64,000 nt of DNA from Acinetobacter sp. B51(2017) (GCF_003711395.1 NZ_PJRJ01000011.1:1-64000); one strand, 5' to 3'; positions 7,652-18,565 are shown, counted from the stretch's first letter. A program made the numbers and translations. Notes: generated by a model from the sequence alone, not told the origin.

Positions 7652-10306
7652 TTAATGGCTTTGTTCAGGCATGGGGGCAATATAGGCAATCAGCAGCATC
7701 AGCCCACCTGCACCTAAAAATGATAAAACCCGACTTAAGGTACCAATATGGGCTAAGTCCAATAGCACTAATTTCAAACTCACCAATAGCAACACACTAC
7801 CCCCTAACAGCCAAACACGTTTAAAGCGCTTACGACTGGCAAACTGCATGGTGATAAAGGCTAAACTGACCCACAGCAAAGTTAGGCTCATTTGTACGGT
7901 GGCATCTTGCCAAAGCGCAAGGCTGTTATAGGGCGTATCTAAATAAACATGTAAGGCACGCAGCACGATATAGCTGCTTAACCACAGCGCACCCAACACA
8001 CTACATAAGCCCAACAAGCCACGCTCTAAACCAGATTTTTGCTGTTGCAGTAACAGCCAAATAAAGGTGATCAGCACCACAATACTGAGCGCATCAAATG
8101 GATTGACGATGGGCAATAGGTAAGCTTTAAAACTTTCTTGGGCAAATAACTGTGAGCTCAGCATCCACAGCGCCATCAGCACTAAACTACTGCGCGCTTG
8201 CCAAAGTTGCTGCCACAGCCCACCTTGCTGACTACAGTAAAATGCAAAACCAAGCGGTAACAACAACATACTCACAAATGGCATACTTGGGAGCAGACTC
8301 ACACTGGCTAAAGCTAAACTAGTTAAAGTCGTTAGGCTCATCCATTCACGATCATGCGCAATGGCTTGCAAGGGTCGAATACAGACCATGCTTAGCAATA
8401 ACAAAGCCACAAAAAATAAGCTCTGCTCCATTGTACTTTGCCAAATGATTTGACCTTGCTGGACATGCCCAAACAAGAGCCAAAATGCGTAAACAAATAT
8501 CGGTAATATGCCAATCCATTTTGGCAACGCCCATGTCCATGTGGCACGGCGATACAGCAACACCTCATTGATCAGCATATAGCCGAAACTCATCACACTT
8601 AAGGTGATAACACTTTGTAAACTGCCCGCTAAAGCATCTAACAGCAGCACATGCAACATCAACACAGCAAGCAACATTAAGCCAGTTAAAAACACTACAT
8701 CCAAGGTTTTGAGTTGCTCACGTGAAAGCTGCTGTAAATTACTCACAATCACCACAGCAATATAGCAACCAGCTAGAATCCAATAAACCGTACTTGGGAA
8801 ATACGCTAAGTCAATAAGGTAATACCCTGCGCTACAAGCGGCAAACGTTAATAGCGCCATTGCCACATAACGGCTAATATCAGATTGACGCTGTAAGGCG
8901 AAGATAAATAGTGCCATGCCTAACACCGCCCAACCCACTACACTCCATTCTGCGGGCAATAAAATTGCCGGAATAAAGGCCATAAATATCAGCGCTAAAT
9001 TAAAATAGCTCTGCTTAATCCATGCCAGATGATGCTGTTGTTTAGCAAAAAGATACAGCAACACATACAACACGGCATAAGCTGCACTTAACCAAGCCTG
9101 CTGGGTATTTTGCTGAAAATAAATGAGATAAATTGCGCCATAGCTTAACAGCGGTGCACCAAACAATAAGCCTAAATCTAGGGTTGGCTTTAGGGCAAAA
9201 TGCTGCACATCTTGTTGCGACAATAACTGACTAAAACGAAACGCCAGCCAAATGAATACCATGCTATGCAGCACCACAAATGCAGCAAGGACATCTTGTT
9301 GGCTATCTTGCCCGTGTAAAAACACATAAGCTCCGCCCACCAACAGGGTAATTAAAAAGCCAACTTGGTTGAGCACTTTCCATGGGCGCAGCGTACTCAA
9401 CACCGCAAGTGCGATATTGATTGCCAAATAATAAGCTAAGAATTCTGGTGCGGTCGCGTCACGCACAGGTAAGGTAAATGGTGCAATATAGGCAATCAGC
9501 ATCGCCATTAAAGCAAGTTCAATACTATTTTGTTTCAGACTTAAATAAATGCTCAATGCCATCAATGCAGCAAAGATGCAACTTGCCACGGCAAAACTAG
9601 GTAAAATTTGATTGTAATAACTAAAAAATAAATCTAAACATAAAGTGGCAATGCCTAAACCTTGTAAAGCTAAGGCAAAGCTACGATTTTTAGGGGTTAA
9701 ATACACGCCAAATGCAGTAGTGACTGCGGCTACAGCAGCTAAAGCGGCTAACTTTAAGCTTAAGCTGATCTGCCAATATTCAGTGGCAAAACGCAGTAAT
9801 AAAATAATCCCGATGACTAAAACGACAATAGCGCCCTTTAAAACCGGATTACCGCCAAACAGCCAATTGCTTACACTATCACTGAGTGAAGTTGGCGCAT
9901 GACTCGTTGGCTGTTCAAGTGCTGCAATTTCGGGGAATGGTGTAGCCATAACGCCATCAGTGCTGTGTTCGGGCAGCTGATTCAGCTTACGCTCCAGTTG
10001 TTGTAACCAACTAAGTAAAAAATAAACCCATAAACTTAAAGCCAACGCAAACAACCAAGACCAAGATAAAAATCCCGCCACCACCGCAGTAATCGAGCAT
10101 AAATATAAAGGGATACGTGAACGTGGCGGTGTCTGAGTATGGGCTTTAGTGGCTAAGGCATTGACATACTGCATAATGCTCATCACAAAGGCCAAGCCAC
10201 ATAACAAGCTGATCACATAGTTGTCTAAGCTGACCCATGCCCCGACTCCGACAATCAGCAAGCACATTAACCACATCATGCGCAGTTCAGATTGCTTATT
10301 GGTCAT
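7652..10306 (-). CDS. DUF2339 multi-spanning membrane protein
   Basis: An 884-residue, very hydrophobic protein with more than 20 predicted membrane segments. There is one polar stretch near residues 90-125, just after the first helices. This size and layout fit the DUF2339 family, which has no established function. The ATG at 10306 has a GAGAA ribosome site. The longer open frame, to 10384, runs into the polA promoter region and is not supported. It is divergent from polA and convergent with the MscS gene. No enzyme motif is visible. Confidence 0.85.
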   Translation of the reverse strand: MTNKQSELRMMWLMCLLIVGVGAWVSLDNYVISLLCGLAFVMSIMQYVNALATKAHTQTPPRSRIPLYLCSITAVVAGFLSWSWLFALALSLWVYFLLSWLQQLERKLNQLPEHSTDGVMATPFPEIAALEQPTSHAPTSLSDSVSNWLFGGNPVLKGAIVVLVIGIILLLRFATEYWQISLSLKLAALAAVAAVTTAFGVYLTPKNRSFALALQGLGIATLCLDLFFSYYNQILPSFAVASCIFAALMALSIYLSLKQNSIELALMAMLIAYIAPFTLPVRDATAPEFLAYYLAINIALAVLSTLRPWKVLNQVGFLITLLVGGAYVFLHGQDSQQDVLAAFVVLHSMVFIWLAFRFSQLLSQQDVQHFALKPTLDLGLLFGAPLLSYGAIYLIYFQQNTQQAWLSAAYAVLYVLLYLFAKQQHHLAWIKQSYFNLALIFMAFIPAILLPAEWSVVGWAVLGMALFIFALQRQSDISRYVAMALLTFAACSAGYYLIDLAYFPSTVYWILAGCYIAVVIVSNLQQLSREQLKTLDVVFLTGLMLLAVLMLHVLLLDALAGSLQSVITLSVMSFGYMLINEVLLYRRATWTWALPKWIGILPIFVYAFWLLFGHVQQGQIIWQSTMEQSLFFVALLLLSMVCIRPLQAIAHDREWMSLTTLTSLALASVSLLPSMPFVSMLLLPLGFAFYCSQQGGLWQQLWQARSSLVLMALWMLSSQLFAQESFKAYLLPIVNPFDALSIVVLITFIWLLLQQQKSGLERGLLGLCSVLGALWLSSYIVLRALHVYLDTPYNSLALWQDATVQMSLTLLWVSLAFITMQFASRKRFKRVWLLGGSVLLLVSLKLVLLDLAHIGTLSRVLSFLGAGGLMLLIAYIAPMPEQSH

Positions 10307-10366
10307 TGTTTTGTTCTCAAGTGTTTTAATGATGATACAACAGCCGATGGGATGTTGAATGGCGTA

Positions 10367-10375
10367 TGCTAAAAT
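10367..10375 (+). promoter_or_regulatory. Candidate extended -10 promoter for polA
   Basis: TGC followed by TAAAAT lies about 42 bases before the polA ATG. The -35 region is poor. It supports the downstream ATG at 10417 as the real start. Confidence 0.3.
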
Positions 10376-10416
10376 CAACAACAATACTATTGATGCTAAA
10401 AATTAGGATTTTTCCC

Positions 10417-13173
10417 ATGCCACCATTTGTCTTGGTCGATGGCTCATACTTTTTATTCCGCGCCTTTCACGCGCTCCCACCGCTGACCACCTCTACCGGT
10501 TTACATACCAACGCGGTACGTGGCGCGATTTCTGCCATTCAAAAATTGATGCGTCGTATTGGCCCAACCCATATGGCGGTGATTTTTGATACCTCAGAAC
10601 CGACCTTCCGTCATCATTTATCGCCAATTTATAAAGGCGATCGCCCCACTATGCCGACCGAATTGGCAGAGCAAATCCCTTATCTGCATGCGCTTATTCG
10701 CGCCTTAGGAATTCCGCTGCATTATTTAGCCGGTGCCGAAGCCGATGATATTATTGGTACTTTAGCCAAACGTGCTGAAGCCTTAGGTCATCAAGTACTG
10801 ATTTCGACTGGCGATAAAGACATGGCGCAATTGGTCACAGAAAAAGTGACTTTAGAAGATAGCTTTAAAGACCGTCCGATGGACATTCAAGCGGTGTTTG
10901 ATAAATTTGGGGTGTGGCCACATCAAATTATCGACTACCTTACCCTCATGGGTGATGCATCGGACGGCATTATGGGTGTACCGGGTGTCGGTGCCAAAAC
11001 TGCAGCCAAACTGTTAACAGAATATGGTTCCATTGGTGGTATTTTAGAAAACGTCGATAAGATCAAAGGGAAAGTCGGTCAAAACCTCAAAGACAGCGTG
11101 GAAGGCATTGTGCTTGACCATCAATTGGCCAGTATTGTGTGCGACCTCGATTTAAACTTTGGTTATGATGATTTGAAACTGCAAGAACCGAATGTCGATG
11201 AGTTGCGTCGTTTATATACCGAACTTGAATTCCGTAACCAATTACAGTCTTTAGACCATCCTAATAACCCTAACAGCCCACAATATAAAAAGATCAATCA
11301 GGCTTTAGAGACTCAGCCGCAAAGCGTGGACGTGGTACAACACGCTGCGCAAACCAGTACAGATGATCAATTGGGTCAAGCCAAATACCATACGGTACTG
11401 AGTCAAGCCGATTGGGAAAATTTATGGGCGCGTTTAAATACTGCAACGCGTTTTGCTTTTGATACTGAAACCACGAGTCTTGATTATCGCGTAGCAGAAA
11501 TTGTTGGTTTTTCAGTCGCATTTGATGCCACGGATGCCTACTACGTCCCACTCGCTCATGATTACGAAGGCGCGCCTGAACAGCTCAATCGCGATGCGAT
11601 CCTCGCGCAAATCAAACCGATTCTAGAAAATCCAAACATTGATAAAATCGGTCATCATCTTAAATATGATGCGCATGTCCTAGAGAATCACGGCATTCAT
11701 CTGCAAGGTTGGTATTTTGATACCATGCTGGCCTCTTATGTTCTAAATTCTGTAGCGACACGTCATGGTATGGATGATGTCGCACGGGTCTATTTAAGTC
11801 ACTTTACCACCACATTTGAGCAAATTGCCGGTAAAGGTGCCAAGCAAAAAACCTTTAATCAAATTGAGATTGAAACGGCTGCCCACTATGCCGCAGAAGA
11901 TGCGCATGTGACTTATCGTCTCTACCAAGTATTGGATGAAAAGCTGAAAGCCATCCCTGAACTCAGCAATATTTTGCATCATATTGAAATGCCAACCGCA
12001 CGCGTATTAACGCTGATGGAAGAAAATGGCATTCAGCTTGATTTAGCTTTCTTGGAGCAATTAGGCAATGATTTTGCCACTGCCATTGCAGCGTTAGAGC
12101 AAAAGATCACTGAAATTGCCGGTGAAAGCTTTAACGTCAGCTCACCGAAGCAAGTCGGTGAAGTACTGTTTGAAAAATTGGGCTTAAAAGGCGGTAAAAA
12201 AACCTCAACCGGTCAATACAGTACCAGCGAAAGCGTACTTGAAAAAATTGAGCACCCAATCGCGGAATTGATTCTAGAATACCGTGGCTTAACCAAGCTA
12301 AAAAGCACCTACACCGATGGCCTGATCAAACAAGCCAATGATGCAAGTGCGCGTGTACATACCAGTTATCATCAAGCCTTAACCGCAACAGGGCGTTTAT
12401 CCTCTACCGATCCTAACTTACAAAATATTCCAGTCCGTGAGCAAATCGGGCGTCAAATTCGTAAAGCCTTTGTGGCACCTGAAGGTCGTGTGTTACTCGC
12501 AGCCGATTACTCGCAAATTGAATTACGTCTCATGGCGCATTTCTCGCAAGATGAAGCCTTGGTGGATGCCTTTAATCATAATCAAGACGTGCATCGTCGT
12601 ACCGCAGCTGAAGTTTTAGGAATTGCTTTAGACGATGTCAGCAATGACCAACGTCGCCAAGCCAAAGCGGTTAACTTTGGTCTGCTGTATGGCATGTCGG
12701 AATTTGGCTTAACTCGTCAGCTCGGCTTTAGCCGCCAAGAATCGCAAGAGTATATTAAAAAGTACTTTAACCGTTATCCGGGCATTTACGAATATATGCA
12801 GCGCACTCGTCAAGTGGCATTAGAGCAAGGCTTTATTGAAACTATTAGCGGGCGTCGTTTATATACGCCTGATATTGATGCACGTAATATGATGGTCCGT
12901 AAAGCCGCAGAACGTGCTGCGATTAACGCACCGCTGCAAGGTTCAGCCGCAGATATTATTAAAATGGCGATGATTGAAGTGGATAAAATCTTACCCAAAG
13001 ATCAAGCCAAATTGTTACTACAAGTACACGATGAATTGGTGTTTGAAGTGGATGCAGCGATTGCCAATCAACTCGCTGAACAATTACGTGAAGTGATGCA
13101 ATCTGTTGTTCAACTCTCTGTACCTTTAATTGTGGAAGTCGGCCAAGGTCAAAACTGGGACGAAGCGCACTAA
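10417..13173 (+). CDS. polA: DNA polymerase I
   Basis: A 918-residue full-length Pol I used in Okazaki-fragment maturation and repair. The 5'-3' exonuclease domain fills about residues 1-290 (LVDGSYFLFRAFHAL, EADDIIGTLA, STGDKDMAQL). The 3'-5' proofreading domain has its catalytic motif DTETTSLD at residue 349, so proofreading looks intact. The polymerase domain contains DYSQIELR (Asp697), the finger helix RRQAKAVNFGLLYG and VHDELVFE (Asp872). The start at 10417 is preceded by AGGA. Two in-frame ATGs further upstream lie within or beside the promoter-like sequence. Confidence 0.97.
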   Translation: MPPFVLVDGSYFLFRAFHALPPLTTSTGLHTNAVRGAISAIQKLMRRIGPTHMAVIFDTSEPTFRHHLSPIYKGDRPTMPTELAEQIPYLHALIRALGIPLHYLAGAEADDIIGTLAKRAEALGHQVLISTGDKDMAQLVTEKVTLEDSFKDRPMDIQAVFDKFGVWPHQIIDYLTLMGDASDGIMGVPGVGAKTAAKLLTEYGSIGGILENVDKIKGKVGQNLKDSVEGIVLDHQLASIVCDLDLNFGYDDLKLQEPNVDELRRLYTELEFRNQLQSLDHPNNPNSPQYKKINQALETQPQSVDVVQHAAQTSTDDQLGQAKYHTVLSQADWENLWARLNTATRFAFDTETTSLDYRVAEIVGFSVAFDATDAYYVPLAHDYEGAPEQLNRDAILAQIKPILENPNIDKIGHHLKYDAHVLENHGIHLQGWYFDTMLASYVLNSVATRHGMDDVARVYLSHFTTTFEQIAGKGAKQKTFNQIEIETAAHYAAEDAHVTYRLYQVLDEKLKAIPELSNILHHIEMPTARVLTLMEENGIQLDLAFLEQLGNDFATAIAALEQKITEIAGESFNVSSPKQVGEVLFEKLGLKGGKKTSTGQYSTSESVLEKIEHPIAELILEYRGLTKLKSTYTDGLIKQANDASARVHTSYHQALTATGRLSSTDPNLQNIPVREQIGRQIRKAFVAPEGRVLLAADYSQIELRLMAHFSQDEALVDAFNHNQDVHRRTAAEVLGIALDDVSNDQRRQAKAVNFGLLYGMSEFGLTRQLGFSRQESQEYIKKYFNRYPGIYEYMQRTRQVALEQGFIETISGRRLYTPDIDARNMMVRKAAERAAINAPLQGSAADIIKMAMIEVDKILPKDQAKLLLQVHDELVFEVDAAIANQLAEQLREVMQSVVQLSVPLIVEVGQGQNWDEAH

Positions 13174-13183
13174 AACGTGAAAA

Positions 13184-13215
13184 ACAAAAAAGGACGCCAC
13201 GGCGTCCTTTTTTTT
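13184..13215 (+). terminator. Intrinsic terminator after polA
   Basis: AAAAAGGACGCC pairs with GGCGTCCTTTTT around a 2-base gap, followed by T residues. It may also serve the convergent yggT gene. Confidence 0.9.
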
Positions 13216-13225
13216 GAAGCTTGAT

Positions 13226-13774
13226 TTATACAATTGAGCTCAGCATCATTTGTGCAATATACAAGGTAAAGAATGCCAAGATCGGTGACAAGTCAATCAT
13301 TCCCATATTAGGCATAATTTTACGAAACGGTGCTAACATCGGTTCAGCCAACTCTTGAATCACATCAATATACGGTGAGCGGGTTTGGCTAAACATTTGA
13401 ATCCAGCTACAAATAATGTAAGCAAACAATAAATATTTAAGAATCGACACCAATGAATGCAACATCGAAAGTACAGTGCTCATAATAAAATAGCCTGCAC
13501 CACCCATTGGCTGCGCATTTAAGTATTTAAAGCCAAAGACTTTGAGAAAATACAATAATATTGTAAGCACCAAAGCAGCTAAATTGACGCGACCGCCCGC
13601 AATTGTAGGCAAGATACTACCAAATACATCTACAATTTTAGTGGCTTTGGCCGTTGATTGGACCACTGGGTTATAGGCATTCACCCCAGCAAGCTGCATT
13701 AAAAAGCGGAAGAATACCAATAAAATTGCGACATTAATGATAATGTCAAAAAATAGCGCAGAGGTTGCACCCAT
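13226..13774 (-). CDS. YggT-family membrane protein
   Basis: A 182-residue protein with two YGGT repeats, each a pair of hydrophobic helices. The second repeat carries SWIQMFSQTRSPYIDVI followed by EPMLAPFRKIMPNMGMIDLSP, the family hallmark. YggT proteins are inner-membrane proteins linked to osmotic or cation stress and membrane organisation, without a settled mechanism. It follows proC in the same direction, as the yggS-proC-yggT grouping does in many proteobacteria. Confidence 0.9.
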   Translation of the reverse strand: MGATSALFFDIIINVAILLVFFRFLMQLAGVNAYNPVVQSTAKATKIVDVFGSILPTIAGGRVNLAALVLTILLYFLKVFGFKYLNAQPMGGAGYFIMSTVLSMLHSLVSILKYLLFAYIICSWIQMFSQTRSPYIDVIQELAEPMLAPFRKIMPNMGMIDLSPILAFFTLYIAQMMLSSIV

Positions 13775-13799
13775 ACTTAAACTTTCCTAAATAAAAAAC

Positions 13800-14630
13800 T
13801 TATTTACTGCTTTCGCTTAATTCTTGCGCCAACTCTTGGCTACGGGTTTTGGCTGCTGCCAATGCCGCTTGAATATTTTGTGAAATTTGCGCGTGATCAA
13901 ACACTTCAATCGCAGCTTGGGTGGTACCATTTGGTGAAGTGACGTTTTTACGCAATTCTGCTGGCGTATTGGCACTGGTAATTGCCATTTGTGCTGCGCC
14001 TAAAGCGGTTTGCAAGGTTAATGCTGTGGCAGTTTTTTCATCTAAACCTAGATTTCTACCCGCACGAATCATACTTTCCATCATATAGAAGAAGTATGCC
14101 GGACCCGAACCTGACACTGCCGTCACTGCATCAATTTGTGACTCAGCAGGCACCCAAAGCGTTAAACCCGTTGCCGCTAATACTTGGCTGGCTAAATCAC
14201 GATCCGCTTGATCGACTGCGTCGTTAGCAAATAAACCATGTGCACCGGTTTGTACTAACGCCGGTGTATTTGGCATGACACGTACAATACGCTGTGTATC
14301 TAACAAATGAGCGATGGTCGCGACTTCAGCACCTGCCACAATCGAAATCACCAATTTACCGGCAAATAACCCCTGTAATGGCTTTAAAACTTGCGCCAAT
14401 ACTTGTGGTTTAACGGCAAACACTACTACATCCGCATTTAAAATCGCCTGTGCATTGTCTGTGGTGACTTGTACACCTTTTTCAGCCAATAAATCACGTA
14501 CCCCTTCAACTGGGTCAGATACTGTAATACGCGTCGGCGCTAAACCACGAGCAAGCAAGCCACCAATTAAGGCTTGAGCCATATTTCCGCCACCAATAAA
14601 ACTAATATTACGATCTAAAACAGCACTCAT
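13800..14630 (-). CDS. proC: Pyrroline-5-carboxylate reductase
   Basis: A 276-residue enzyme making L-proline from pyrroline-5-carboxylate with NAD(P)H. The Rossmann motif FIGGGNMAQALIGG is at the N-terminus. The ProC signature GSGPAYFFYMMESM and the LRKNVTSPNGTTQAAIE segment lie in the C-terminal dimer domain. The ATG at 14630 has a GAG ribosome site. An in-frame GTG at 14657 overlaps the tilS 3' end and would add nine residues. Confidence 0.95.
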   Translation of the reverse strand: MSAVLDRNISFIGGGNMAQALIGGLLARGLAPTRITVSDPVEGVRDLLAEKGVQVTTDNAQAILNADVVVFAVKPQVLAQVLKPLQGLFAGKLVISIVAGAEVATIAHLLDTQRIVRVMPNTPALVQTGAHGLFANDAVDQADRDLASQVLAATGLTLWVPAESQIDAVTAVSGSGPAYFFYMMESMIRAGRNLGLDEKTATALTLQTALGAAQMAITSANTPAELRKNVTSPNGTTQAAIEVFDHAQISQNIQAALAAAKTRSQELAQELSESSK

Positions 14631-14647
14631 GATTTTTTTGCTCAAAG

Positions 14648-15988
14648 TTAATGACACAATAATTTAGGTTGCCAGCCATTTTTTTTACAATAGATTGACT
14701 CGGCAAGCCAAAATCCTTTTGGGGTAAAAACACCTAGCATAACATCATCTTTGCTTAATATTTGTATCTGATGACGTTGCCACGGAAAAATTTGCGCCTC
14801 CTGAATGGCTTTTTTCAGTGGCCAGCGCCCGACCCGCCCATACAAATGAATTTTTTCACCGCCCATACGTGGGCTTAACATCAGGTTTTGACCCAAGAGT
14901 TTTGGGTCTAAGCCAAGTGGTGCTGTTTGAATAGCAAATTGCCCTGCGGCAACTTGAATTGTCTGTTGCTCATCAAGCTGTAAATTTTGCGTAGAGATCG
15001 GCTGTTGCTGTGCCAGATAATCAGCTTTACTGATTTTATACAGCATATTTTGATAACGCAGATAATAAAATCCAGCATGATGTAATGCCGCCTGCGCATC
15101 AGTTTTTGCCAAAATCACTTCCGCTTGAATGCGCTCCACCATGGCTAAACTTGGACGATATTGTGCACTGCCCTTCATCCAATTAGAGAGTAATTGCCTT
15201 TGCCGTGCATTGGACAGTTGTTGTAGTTTGACAATGTCCAATTGCTGCGCTGTGCCACAGTGTTGTAAATCTTGCTCGGCGACTTCTGCCAAAATTTGGT
15301 TGGCATCTTGCATTAAATAACTGCTACGACTCACTGCTTGCTGCATTTTAGGAAAACGCGAGTTTAACAGTGGCCACAAAGTTTCACGGCACCATGCACG
15401 GTCGTAATGGGTATCAAAATTGGTGGGATCTTGAATATAGGTAATGTTGCTTTGTTGAACCCAAAATTCGATATTTTCGCGTGATAAGTCTAAAAATGGA
15501 CGCCAAATGGTCAAAGCATCACGCTGATCTACTGCCGACATCGCGCTTAAACCACCAACGCCACTGCCTGAAAACAAATTCAGCAGTACGGTTTCAGCTT
15601 GATCTTGTTGATGATGTGCCAGCACCAAAATTTCATTAGGCAAGATATGCTGCTTAAAGGCTTGATAACGGGCAATACGCGCTTGGTTTTCTAAATTACC
15701 TTGTTGCACGTCAACATTTGCAATAATGCACGGTACATCTAGTTTGTGACATTCTGCGCGCACAAAATCACCCCAACTGGTCGCAATATCTTGCAGTTGG
15801 TGATTAATATAAATGGCACGGATTTGATTGGGGAAGACAGCAGACATCACCTGTAGTAGTAGCATGGAGTCCATACCACCACTACAGGCGATTAAAAATT
15901 TTGACTCAGCACAAGGCCAAGTTTTTAAGATGCGAGACCTAAGTTGTTGCTGCCAAACTTCATTAAACGTTGGTAACGTGCTTCGCAT
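14648..15988 (-). CDS. tilS: tRNA(Ile)-lysidine synthase
   Basis: A 446-residue ATP-dependent enzyme. It puts lysine on C34 of the CAU-anticodon tRNA(Ile), changing its reading from AUG to AUA. The PP-loop motif SGGMDS lies at residues 36-41. It is followed by the conserved [15 protein letters not shown]-type segment and the tRNA-binding C-terminal region. The start codon lies inside accA, giving a 64-base overlap in a different frame. No later ATG fits before the PP-loop, so translational coupling is likely. Confidence 0.94.
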   Translation of the reverse strand: MRSTLPTFNEVWQQQLRSRILKTWPCAESKFLIACSGGMDSMLLLQVMSAVFPNQIRAIYINHQLQDIATSWGDFVRAECHKLDVPCIIANVDVQQGNLENQARIARYQAFKQHILPNEILVLAHHQQDQAETVLLNLFSGSGVGGLSAMSAVDQRDALTIWRPFLDLSRENIEFWVQQSNITYIQDPTNFDTHYDRAWCRETLWPLLNSRFPKMQQAVSRSSYLMQDANQILAEVAEQDLQHCGTAQQLDIVKLQQLSNARQRQLLSNWMKGSAQYRPSLAMVERIQAEVILAKTDAQAALHHAGFYYLRYQNMLYKISKADYLAQQQPISTQNLQLDEQQTIQVAAGQFAIQTAPLGLDPKLLGQNLMLSPRMGGEKIHLYGRVGRWPLKKAIQEAQIFPWQRHQIQILSKDDVMLGVFTPKGFWLAESIYCKKNGWQPKLLCH

Positions 15989-16746
15989 CGTTCTTCGGCA
16001 CTCATTGGTTGTAATTCAGCTAAAGCTTGTTTTAACACATCTTTAAGCGCATACATCACATTTTCAGGATCTAAATGCGCTCCTTCACCTTCATCGACCA
16101 CATACTCAACAATACCAATTTGTTTGAGTTTTTCTGCAGTTAAGGCTAAAGCTTCACTGGCTTGTTCGGCTTTTTCAGCAGTTTTCCATAAAATAGATGC
16201 ACAGCCTTCCGGTGAAATCACTGAATAAATACTGTGTGACAGCATAATCACGCGGTCAGCTACACCAATACCGAGTGCACCACCAGAACCACCTTCACCC
16301 AATACTGTTGCAACCACAGGCACTTTAAGGCTTGAAAGCTGTGCAAGGCTAGAAGCAATTGCTTCCGCTTGACCACGCTCTTCTGCACCTACGCCTGGGT
16401 ATGCGCCCATAGTGTCAATAAAGGTAAATACGGGTAAGTTAAAACGCTCCGCCATATCGAGCAGACGTTGTGATTTACGGTAACCTTCTGGGTTACACAT
16501 CCCAAAATTGTGTTGTAGTTTTTCACGTGTACTACGACCACGGTGCTGACCAATCACCATTACAGGTTGACCATCTAAGCGGGCTAAGCCACCAATCATG
16601 GCACCATCATCACCAAATAAGCGGTCGCCATGCAACGCATCAAATTCAGTGAAGATTTCACCAACATAATCCAAAAATTGCGGACGTTCCGGATGACGTG
16701 CAATTTGAACCGTTGTCCATGCTTTAGATACAGCTTTATTTTTCAT
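15925..16746 (-). CDS. accA: Acetyl-CoA carboxylase carboxyltransferase subunit alpha
   Basis: A 273-residue alpha subunit of the carboxyltransferase, which with AccD moves CO2 from biotin to acetyl-CoA to make malonyl-CoA for fatty acid synthesis. The crotonase-fold core is complete: [40 protein letters not shown] and [11 protein letters not shown]. Compared with the ~319-residue E. coli protein it lacks the N-terminal helical ~45 residues. Only 33 bases separate its ATG from ppx, so nothing has been missed upstream. Confidence 0.95.
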   Translation of the reverse strand: MKNKAVSKAWTTVQIARHPERPQFLDYVGEIFTEFDALHGDRLFGDDGAMIGGLARLDGQPVMVIGQHRGRSTREKLQHNFGMCNPEGYRKSQRLLDMAERFNLPVFTFIDTMGAYPGVGAEERGQAEAIASSLAQLSSLKVPVVATVLGEGGSGGALGIGVADRVIMLSHSIYSVISPEGCASILWKTAEKAEQASEALALTAEKLKQIGIVEYVVDEGEGAHLDPENVMYALKDVLKQALAELQPMSAEERCEARYQRLMKFGSNNLGLAS

Positions 16747-16779
16747 AGGTCGACCATTATCCCTTAATTAACCCGTTCG

Positions 16780-18300
16780 TTAATCGATAAATTGTTCCGA
16801 CTGAATATTCAATTCAATATCCCAATGCTTAAATTGCACTTGTTCATCATGTAACTCGGCAACGAGCAGAGGCCATTGTTTGGCATCACCAGAAACGCTA
16901 AGTTGCCATTGTTGCGCATTGATCACCTGTAATTCAATGGCAGGAAGCATCTCATCGCTACGACTGTGATTGAGCAAAACTGCAAGGCGAAGTAATAAAC
17001 ATAAATAGATGAGTTTTTGCCCACCCACGCGTGAAACGTCAATTCTAGCGTCACTGCGTAGCTTACGACGATGATGTGCAACTAAATGCGAGAGATAATT
17101 TTGGTCAATTTGTGAGAAGCCGGCAATATCGGAATGTTGCAAAAGATATGCACCATGACGATGGTAGCCACTGTGACTAATCGCTAAGCCAATCTCATGT
17201 AAATACGCGGCACGGCGCAGTAAATCACTGTCGTCTACTGTTAAATTTAAGGCATTAGCGACCCGTTCAAACAAATACTGCGCTGTTGCAACTACACGTT
17301 CTGCTTGTTTAGGGTCGGCATTATAACGTCCCATTAAAGCATGTACAGAACGATCACGAATGTCTTCATGCTGGAAACGACCTAGCAAGTCATACATCAC
17401 CCCTTCACGTAATGCGCCATCTGAATAGACCAGTTTATTAATGTTTAATACATCAAAAACCGCATATAAAATGGCAATACCGGCTGGCAAAACTGCTCGA
17501 CGGTCATCTTTTAGACCATCAAATTCCATATCGGCAACATGCTTATATTTGAGTAATTTGTCTTTGAGTTTTTCTAAGCCTTCACGAGTAAGTTCTTCTT
17601 TGTCGTTGCTCCAACCCATATTCACGCAAATTTGACGACAAGCTTTAATGGTGCCACTTGAACCAACGACAGTATCCCATCCAGATTCTTTATAGGTATT
17701 CACCAAGCCAGAGACCTCTTTACGTGCTGCTGTGGTCGCGCGTTCAAAGGCTTTGCTGCTAATTTCACCATCACTAAAATAAGCTTTGGTAAATGCCACA
17801 CAGCCCATTTGTACTGATTCGGTATGAATTGGTTCAAATTCTTCACCAATGATCAACTCAGTTGAACCACCACCAATATCAATCACCAAACGGCGACCGC
17901 TATTTTCCATGGTATGTGACACGCCCAAGTAAATTAAACGCGCTTCTTCACGACCCGCAATAATTTCAATCGGTTTAGGTAGAATTTCTGCGGCTTTTTG
18001 AATAAATTCATGCCCATTTTTCGCTTGACGCAAAGCATTGGTTGCCACGATTCGTAAACGATTCGGTTGTACCGAACCCAAACGTCCAACAAAACGCGCC
18101 AAACATGCAAGGCCTCGTTGCTGTGCGGCTTCGGTTAAATTTTTGTTTTCATCTAGACCTGCAGCCAGCTGCACTTTTTCTGACATTGAGGCAACTTTTT
18201 TCACTTCGCCATGATCAACACGCGCAATCGCCAAGTGGAAGCTATTTGACCCCATATCAATAGCAGCAAGTAACTCTTCATCAATCAAAAAATCAGACAT
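16780..18300 (-). CDS. ppx: Exopolyphosphatase (Ppx/GppA family)
   Basis: A 506-residue ASKHA-fold phosphatase. The N-terminal motif AAIDMGSNSFHLAIARV and the IDIGGGSTELI phosphate loop are present. The C-terminal half carries an HD-type helical domain (YLHEIGLAISHSGYHRHGAYL). It degrades polyphosphate, or hydrolyses pppGpp in the GppA branch. The length and HD domain fit Ppx, and Ppx and GppA cannot be separated with certainty by eye. It is divergent from trxA. Confidence 0.9.
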   Translation of the reverse strand: MSDFLIDEELLAAIDMGSNSFHLAIARVDHGEVKKVASMSEKVQLAAGLDENKNLTEAAQQRGLACLARFVGRLGSVQPNRLRIVATNALRQAKNGHEFIQKAAEILPKPIEIIAGREEARLIYLGVSHTMENSGRRLVIDIGGGSTELIIGEEFEPIHTESVQMGCVAFTKAYFSDGEISSKAFERATTAARKEVSGLVNTYKESGWDTVVGSSGTIKACRQICVNMGWSNDKEELTREGLEKLKDKLLKYKHVADMEFDGLKDDRRAVLPAGIAILYAVFDVLNINKLVYSDGALREGVMYDLLGRFQHEDIRDRSVHALMGRYNADPKQAERVVATAQYLFERVANALNLTVDDSDLLRRAAYLHEIGLAISHSGYHRHGAYLLQHSDIAGFSQIDQNYLSHLVAHHRRKLRSDARIDVSRVGGQKLIYLCLLLRLAVLLNHSRSDEMLPAIELQVINAQQWQLSVSGDAKQWPLLVAELHDEQVQFKHWDIELNIQSEQFID

Positions 18301-18565
18301 TATTTAAACAAATCCTTGCAGAATTGTGCCTAGATTAATTCACATATATGCAATTTAAAAGCCATTTATGCATTGATTTTACTAAGTTGGGCTTTTTTAG
18401 CCTTATGTGACAATTGTGTTACACGATAGTCGCAATCGTGATCATCTATTAGACAAATTCTCAAGAAAGCCGCAAAATCGTAATATTCCCCTACATTGTT
18501 CTAGATGGCTATGTAATACTAATAATTATAGAGCTATCTTAAAAATATCATTTGGAGCCAAATCC

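Noticed and set aside
7652-10384. The DUF2339 gene starting at 10384
   Set aside because: The extra 26 codons run through the polA promoter region, and the ATG at 10306 has the ribosome site.
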